DNA from: Thalassiosira profunda
Lineage: Eukaryota; Bacillariophyta; Thalassiosirophyceae; Thalassiosirales; Thalassiosiraceae
DNA: 10,559 nucleotides
Reading direction: 5' to 3'
Assembly: GCA_036939355.1 (NCBI GenBank)
Contig: JALLAP010002415.1
Coordinates: forward strand, 1 to 10,559
The notes under the pieces were generated by a model. It ran no database searches. It was not told the DNA's origin and saw only the letters and a list, made by a program, of their open reading frames with translations. Positions 7,001 through 10,559 of this stretch are shown here, in pieces. Positions within the stretch are counted from its first letter, which is position 1. Every line of letters starts with the position of its first letter. A program made the position numbers and the translations under genes.

Positions 7001-8092
7001 GGTTCAGTGGCTGTTCATTTTTCTCTGGCACTTCGTATCCTCACACCCCTTGCACCTTCACAGTTCTCAGCAAAATTTAACTTCTTCGTTGATGTAAGTG
7101 CCTGGAGATGAGTTGCATGCATGCATCTTCCGCCGTCGCTCACATCACTTTTCTCTCTGTGGTCTGTCTTTGCCTCGCTACCGTAGAACATCAACAAAAT
7201 GGATGTGCTGTTTGGAAGTTCCTTTGCACAGCTGGCTGATGTTGGCAAACCATTTACAAGATGCGGACTGACGAGGAGATATCTTCAATTCATTACCGGC
7301 CCTCCGCCTCGCTTGGTAAGTTGTGGCTATGAACATGCCCTTGCCTGATACATACATCTCTTATTCATTGCTCCCTCCCAGTACAACAAAATCACGGAGA
7401 ATGTGTACCCACTTCCCATTGGAGGAGAGATCAAGCAGTGGACTGGACGCCATTGTCCTGTCGAGGGCTGCAACTTTGAACTTTGCCTCTATTCCGTCGG
7501 CGCCCCGCCCCGGACATTTCCTTTGTGTCCAAACTGCTACAACAATCCACGCCCAGAGTACGGTCCGCAACCGGGAGAAGAACCCGCAGCGGCAAAACCG
7601 GAAGATGCAGAGGACGAGGCGAAGGAACGAAGCATCAGGCGCATGGCGGGGAAGAACATGGTTCGAGAATGCCCTCACCCTGATAAGCACCCGTTGATCG
7701 AAGAGATGACCGTCAGCCCGGACCCCGAGAGCGACGGCGTTCTGATTCTTGACCCGCACCTCGGACCAAAGTGGCGCCTTGTCAGCACCCGCGAGCCCAC
7801 AATTGTTCATTTTCCCAAGTGCGTCGAAAAGGTTACCATTCTTGACAAAACGGACGACGTCCTCGGCTGCCACCTGATGACGATCGAATTCAAAGAGGGC
7901 GAGTCTCCGATCGAAGGGAAGAAGAAATACGTATCGTGTTTCGCCATCGACGAGGTGATGCAGGGCCTGGTGCGAGTCCATCACGGCGACGAACGCCTGA
8001 AGGCGTCTGGTCGCGGAAGGGGCGGAAGAGGGCGAGGACGCGGCGGTGGACGGGGAGGGCGAGGGCGCGGCGGGCGTGGAGGTCGGCGGTAG
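4046..8092 (+). CDS. TOP3B: DNA/RNA topoisomerase III beta (type IA), six exons, 1220 aa
   Basis: Type IA topoisomerase: cuts one strand through a 5'-phosphotyrosine and passes another; the beta form also acts on RNA, with TDRD3 (family knowledge). Exons are 4046-6122, 6195-6541, 6615-6983, 7064-7093, 7187-7315 and 7382-8092; the sum, 3663 nt, is exactly 1221 codons. An in-frame TAG at 4022-4024 makes 4046 the first possible ATG. Domains: N-terminal extension (1-305) with RGG box (22-40), PAM2-like motif (175-188) and Lys/Gln-rich stretch (216-275); Toprim with AEKPS (Glu314) and DCDREGE (421-427); the beta-type signature [20 protein letters not shown]; catalytic Tyr641 in SGYLSYPRTES; MEKHGIGTDAS; a cysteine-poor zinc-finger region (about 960-1180); terminal RGG box (1194-1220). 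Human TOP3B is about 860 aa, so most of the extra length is the N-terminal extension. It runs head-to-head with TLK. Confidence 0.95.
4109..4165 (+). other. N-terminal RGG box of TOP3B
   Basis: Residues 22-40 hold five arginines in a run of glycines, including RGGRGG twice. RGG boxes bind RNA and G-quadruplexes and are sites of arginine methylation. The animal enzyme is known for a C-terminal RGG region; an N-terminal one in addition is unusual. Confidence 0.85.
4568..4609 (+). other. PAM2-like (MLLE/PABP-binding) motif in TOP3B
   Basis: Residues 175-188 read SDLNATAAEFVPSF. They match the PAM2 pattern xxLNxxAxxFxP at every key position: Leu177, Asn178, Ala181, Glu183, Phe184 and Pro186. PAM2 peptides of PAIP1/2, ataxin-2 and TOB bind the MLLE domain of cytoplasmic poly(A)-binding protein. 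The motif sits in a disordered region, as is typical. Binding is inferred from the pattern. Confidence 0.6.
6123..6194 (+). other. TOP3B intron 1 (72 nt, phase 1)
   Basis: Donor GTGAGT after the codons for MGDH plus one base, acceptor TTCAG before CTCCCATC. Splicing builds the conserved GDHPPITP motif of type IA topoisomerases. Reading through gives a stop at 6149-6151. Confidence 0.95.
6542..6614 (+). other. TOP3B intron 2 (73 nt, phase 0)
   Basis: Donor GTGCGT after the codons for SGSKK, acceptor ACCCAG before the codons for SDKVSL. Reading through gives a stop shortly after the donor, whereas the spliced frame continues to the conserved PPTYLTESELI segment. Confidence 0.85.
6984..7063 (+). 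other. TOP3B intron 3 (80 nt, phase 0)
   Basis: Donor GTGAGT after KKAIEL, acceptor TTCACAG before the 30-nt exon. The spliced residues AIEL-FSAKFNFFVD align with the conserved KxxFHYFVD-type segment of TOP3B. Confidence 0.9.
7094..7186 (+). other. TOP3B intron 4 (93 nt, phase 0), with TGCATGCATGCA near the donor
   Basis: Donor GTAAGT directly after the microexon 7064-7093, acceptor CCGTAG before the codons for NINKMDV. At 7114-7125, 20 nt downstream of the exon, lies the 12-bp palindrome TGCATGCATGCA, which holds two overlapping TGCATG hexamers. Confidence 0.9.
7316..7381 (+). other. TOP3B intron 5 (66 nt, phase 0)
   Basis: Donor GTAAGT after the codons for PPPRL, acceptor CTCCCAG before the codons for YNKITENVYP. 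The joined segment aligns in length with the RLHCSHC region of the human protein, which supports the boundaries although its cysteines are missing here. Confidence 0.9.
8009..8089 (+). other. C-terminal RGG box of TOP3B
   Basis: The last 27 residues (1194-1220) consist only of Gly and Arg, such as GRGRGGRGRGRGGG. This matches the RNA-binding RGG tail known in TOP3B, here in a very pure form and placed at the extreme terminus. Confidence 0.9.
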
Positions 8093-8350
8093 AGAATACC
8101 CAAATCCCCTAAAATGTCGCCTGAAGACAGGCAGCCGCTACTGATATCACCACTGGTTGCTCCTATCCTTCTTGGCGTTCTTTGGGAAGCTGCCAATGGT
8201 CACATTTGAGCGAAGTGTGAGCGCCTCCACGCTTGAACAGGGCCAATGCCAAGACCAAGACCAAGATTTTCACCAGAGCCCTGCTCTCCTCGGTCGATCT
8301 CTGAGCTCATAAAACAGCAAACGCAATCAACAACACAACGCCATCACAAC
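8093..8350 (+). promoter_or_regulatory. Intergenic region: TOP3B 3' UTR and promoter of the secreted-protein gene
   Basis: Two CCAAT boxes lie exactly 50 bp apart (8193-8197 and 8243-8247), 108-158 bp upstream of the start codon. A TATA-like CATAAAA is at 8308-8314, followed by a short A/C-rich leader that runs into the ATG, so transcription could start around 8335-8345. A small CCAAGA-type triplication follows the second CCAAT box. The elements are visible; their use is inference. Confidence 0.45.
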
Positions 8351-9202
8351 ATGCAACGCAAACTATCACTACTCGCCGCCCTCCTGGTCGTCGCCTCCGT
8401 TGACGTCCACGCCCGCGAGCTCTTCCTTCGCGGAGGAGGCGACGAGGTCGCGACATACACGTACGATTTCGAGGCGCAAGAAGAGGTTGTCTCCAAGTAC
8501 AATCTCGAGGCCGAAGGAGACGCCGAAGACGAAGGCACGCACCACGTGTCGAGGGCGCTCGGTCGCCAGGAAGAACGTCAGTGCGACCGCTACTTCCTTC
8601 AGGTCACCTGCGATGGCGACACTGAGGCAGGCGAGACCGACATGACGTCGGTCGAGGAGGTCCGGGCCGCCAAGATCTGCAAGAACGAATGCCTCAATCG
8701 AGGCGGCCGAAAGTGCTCGTGGAGGTGGAACGCCGAGGGCTGCACTGGAGGTGGCGGGACGACAGGCATTCAGTGCACTAAACCTCGTGCGTCGCGCATT
8801 CGAGAGGAGGGCCACCGAGAGGTCTGTGGGGCACTCGATCGGGAGAACATGTACAACTGTGCCGATGGATCGCAGCTCTGCTGCACTGACAGCGACATGC
8901 AGACGGTGAATTTCGCGAACAAGGGTTGGGGTGAATGCCGCAAGACCAATAGATCCAGTCCGGCGAACCCCCGTGAGGATCCGAGGCCCCGTGAGGATTC
9001 TCCCGTGGGCTCCATCAAATGCACCAAGCCGAACCCGAGGCGTGTTCAGAGGGAGGGGCACGAGGCAGTGTGCAATGGCTTCGCCACCAGGGACAACATG
9101 TACGAATGTCAGGACGGGTCGAAGCTCTGCTGCACCGACAGCGACCTGCGGAGGGTTACCTTCAAAAACAAGGGTTGGGGCCAGTGCCGCATCACAGGAT
9201 AG
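8351..9202 (+). CDS. Secreted cysteine-rich protein with a duplicated six-cysteine module
   Basis: 283 aa, intronless. I do not recognise the family. The start at 8351 is chosen because the next residues form a clear signal peptide (MQRKLSLLAALLVVASVDVHA, cleaved near 20-22); an in-frame ATG at 8246 would bury it behind 35 charged residues. After an acidic pro-region (22-77) comes a segment with six cysteines (78, 87, 110, 114, 122, 131). Then follow two homologous modules (140-197 and 222-280) with the pattern C-x16-C-x10/11-C-x6-CC-x17-C and shared features: CTKP, REGH, DNMY or ENMY, DGS, LCCTDSD, NKGWG. All 18 cysteines of the mature protein could pair. A Pro/Arg-rich linker joins the modules. 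It is probably an extracellular or wall-associated protein; no catalytic motif is visible. The long opposite-strand frame 8369-9268 is a shadow. Confidence 0.85.
   Translation: MQRKLSLLAALLVVASVDVHARELFLRGGGDEVATYTYDFEAQEEVVSKYNLEAEGDAEDEGTHHVSRALGRQEERQCDRYFLQVTCDGDTEAGETDMTSVEEVRAAKICKNECLNRGGRKCSWRWNAEGCTGGGGTTGIQCTKPRASRIREEGHREVCGALDRENMYNCADGSQLCCTDSDMQTVNFANKGWGECRKTNRSSPANPREDPRPREDSPVGSIKCTKPNPRRVQREGHEAVCNGFATRDNMYECQDGSKLCCTDSDLRRVTFKNKGWGQCRITG
8768..8941 (+). repeat. Six-cysteine module, copy 1
   Basis: Residues 140-197 of the secreted protein, cysteines at 142, 159, 170, 177, 178 and 196. It aligns with copy 2 with a single-residue gap, and the cysteines, the CCTDSD block and NKGWG are conserved. 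Confidence 0.9.
9014..9190 (+). repeat. Six-cysteine module, copy 2
   Basis: Residues 222-280, cysteines at 224, 241, 253, 260, 261 and 279. One extra residue between the second and third cysteine relative to copy 1. The protein ends three residues later. Confidence 0.9.
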
Positions 9203-9321
9203 GGATGGTCTTAGGGAAAGTAGATTGGCGCTCTCTTTGGTAGAGAAGCTGGGGTTGGAGAGTACCAATGAATGAAGCTGGGGTAGAGATCAATGTGTAG
9301 TGTTAGTTTGTAAAGACCTGT

Positions 9322-10557
9322 TTACTCAACGCTAACAACTGATGACTGAGGCCTTCCGCCCGATGCTCTTTTTGACAGCAGCGCCTCCTTGTATTGCCGC
9401 CGACGCTCCATGGCCGCCGGAGACAACGGTGCTGCACGCCTTGGAGATTGAACCGGCAGTCGTTGCTGGTACACATGCTTCTTAGGGAAATGAACGGAAG
9501 CCACTGGGGCGTATGTGGACCCCTCCGATATCGTTGGGAGGCCGCCGCTGGATGGGGATGGCGCGATCCCGCCCAAGGACCGCGTCGTCCTCGCTCGAGA
9601 CTGATCGTGGTGCGTTTGCATTCTATCGGAACTGGAGGACTCCTCTCTGACGTCCACTTGCAAATGAGTCTCGGGCCTGGGTCTGTCGCAAGAAAGAGAC
9701 GTCGCCGCCTCTCCTTCGGTCCCCGAACACTGGATTTCAAGCCGCTCCAGCTCCTCCCGTACGCTGCACTCGTCCATGGACAAGATCAAAGACTGGATCT
9801 CCAGCCGCTGCAGCTCCTTCCGGACGCTGCATTCGTCCATGGATAGGTCATCATCAAAAGTTGCGACCGACCCGCAGTCGCTTCTCGCTTCAATTGTCAG
9901 TTGCAATTTGGCGTAGTCTTCCCTCGCTTTGATGTCGCTCTCGTCCGGCGGATCGCCACTGAAACAGCGGCGCGGGGTATCCTCAACAAGCTGCGTTTCT
10001 GGCAGAGGGCCAATACCTGTCTCGTCAATCCCAGGAGCATCTGCCTTTGGCTTTGGCGTTGGTTCTGCTGCAGAGCTGTCGTCGAAAATGAGCAAGTCTC
10101 CCTTCTCATCTCGTGGAACCTCCAAAGCCCCCTTCAACGACTCCACTATTCGCGGCGACACGTGACAATCGAGCAGGTCGGTGTACATGTCCTCCTTTGC
10201 CTCGCCCGCAGCATCCTTCTCGTTGCCGGCCTCTTCTTTTATGCTGTCCAATTGGCTCGACTGCTGTTGCTGCCCCCCGTTCTTGTTCTGCAGCAAGAAC
10301 TTGGCGATGAGGCCCTTCACGACCTGGTCCTTATTCTGTGGGCTCTGGGGCGGCGAACACATCGCAACCTCTTCCTCGCCCTCCGGCTCTTTGTCTTCCT
10401 CCGCCTCGCTCTCGCATTCTGCCGACGATTCTTCGTCATCGTCGCCGTAGTCCTCGTCCTCGTCCTCCTCGTCCTCTTCGAACAAATCCGCCTCCTCTGT
10501 TCTCCTTCCATCTTCTCGCTGCAAGAACCGCTCGATCCTCTCAAAGTCGAACTCCCC
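9322..10557 (-). CDS. Acidic, disordered protein of unknown function (5' end outside the window)
   Basis: An open frame runs from the right edge to the TAA at 9322-9324, giving 411 visible residues. No convincing start codon lies before the edge; the codon at 10522-10524 is TTG, read here as Leu, so the gene is partial. I do not recognise it. The visible part begins EFDFERIERFLQRED and continues with a strongly acidic Asp/Glu stretch (about residues 23-62), a Gln/Asn patch, Ser/Pro-rich disordered segments, a 21-residue tandem repeat (genomic 9721-9846), and a basic tail (MERRRQYKEALLSKRASGG). There is no membrane segment or signal. The conserved-looking basic tail could be a docking element. 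Convergent with the secreted-protein gene, with 119 bp between stops. Confidence 0.7.
   Translation of the reverse strand, partial: GEFDFERIERFLQREDGRRTEEADLFEEDEEDEDEDYGDDDEESSAECESEAEEDKEPEGEEEVAMCSPPQSPQNKDQVVKGLIAKFLLQNKNGGQQQQSSQLDSIKEEAGNEKDAAGEAKEDMYTDLLDCHVSPRIVESLKGALEVPRDEKGDLLIFDDSSAAEPTPKPKADAPGIDETGIGPLPETQLVEDTPRRCFSGDPPDESDIKAREDYAKLQLTIEARSDCGSVATFDDDLSMDECSVRKELQRLEIQSLILSMDECSVREELERLEIQCSGTEGEAATSLSCDRPRPETHLQVDVREESSSSDRMQTHHDQSRARTTRSLGGIAPSPSSGGLPTISEGSTYAPVASVHFPKKHVYQQRLPVQSPRRAAPLSPAAMERRRQYKEALLSKRASGGRPQSSVVSVE
9721..9846 (-). repeat. 63-bp in-frame tandem repeat (21 residues x 2)
   Basis: Units are 9784-9846 and 9721-9783 on the minus strand. Each encodes LSMDECSVR, then K or E, EL, Q or E, then RLEIQ; 16 of these 18 residues are identical. 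The heptad-like spacing of Leu/Val/Ile suggests a short amphipathic helix or docking peptide. The nucleotide copies differ at several mostly third positions, so the duplication is not very recent and not an assembly artefact. Confidence 0.85.
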
Positions 10558-10559
10558 TC

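Noticed and set aside
8551..8578. RxLR-EER type host-targeting motif in the secreted protein
   Set aside because: The stretch reads RALGRQEER. It has an EER but RALG lacks the final Arg of RxLR, and it is followed by a disulfide-rich domain rather than a helical effector domain. The resemblance is too weak to call.
8768..9190. Cystine-knot (knottin) peptide
   Set aside because: The cysteine order is C-C-C-CC-C, not the C-C-CC-C-C order of knottins, and the modules are longer (about 58 residues) than typical knottins.
8369..9268. Long open frame on the minus strand opposite the secreted-protein gene
   Set aside because: It is the complement of a coding frame that has a signal peptide and conserved cysteine modules; the minus product is Leu/Val/Ala-rich with no recognisable pattern, as expected for a shadow of GC-rich coding sequence.

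Overview
This is a eukaryotic nuclear window from a GC-rich, gene-dense protist-like genome. Spliceosomal introns are short (66-93 nt, GT-AG) and intergenic gaps are small. It holds two complete genome-maintenance genes that are easily recognised, one complete secreted cysteine-rich gene, and two partial genes at the edges. The gene style (compact, short introns, a Tousled-like kinase and a topoisomerase III-beta both present) would fit a stramenopile alga or oomycete-like lineage. That taxonomic guess is an inference; no sequence here proves it.

Layout, left to right: (1) 2-397 (+) is the 3' end of an unrecognised gene. (2) 583-3441 (-) is a full Tousled-like kinase (TLK) with one 85-nt intron. 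Its reading frame is broken only by two assembly scars, each a perfect 72-bp duplication around a single 'n' (at 899 and 2237). Counting one copy of each, and removing the intron, gives exactly 876 codons (875 aa plus stop). (3) 3442-4045 is a 604-bp head-to-head intergenic region with a tandem repeat, two perfect palindromes and an inverted repeat. (4) 4046-8092 (+) is topoisomerase III-beta (TOP3B) in six exons, 1220 aa. (5) 8351-9202 (+) is a secreted protein with a unique six-cysteine segment followed by two copies of another six-cysteine module. (6) 9322 to the window end (-) is the C-terminal part of an acidic, low-complexity protein with a 21-residue tandem repeat. Gaps 398-582 and 9203-9321 lie between convergent genes; I see nothing specific in them.

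How they relate: TLK (chromatin assembly, S phase) and TOP3B (DNA/RNA topoisomerase) are transcribed divergently from one shared region and may be co-expressed. The most interesting signal is in TOP3B. Its roughly 300-residue N-terminal extension carries an RGG box and a near-textbook PAM2 motif, the peptide that binds the MLLE domain of poly(A)-binding protein, and a second RGG box closes the protein. The C-terminal zinc-finger region keeps its alignment but has lost many of the expected zinc-binding cysteines. A 30-nt in-frame microexon is followed by two overlapping TGCATG elements. Together these suggest an mRNA-directed topoisomerase with an unusual, built-in link to the poly(A) tail.
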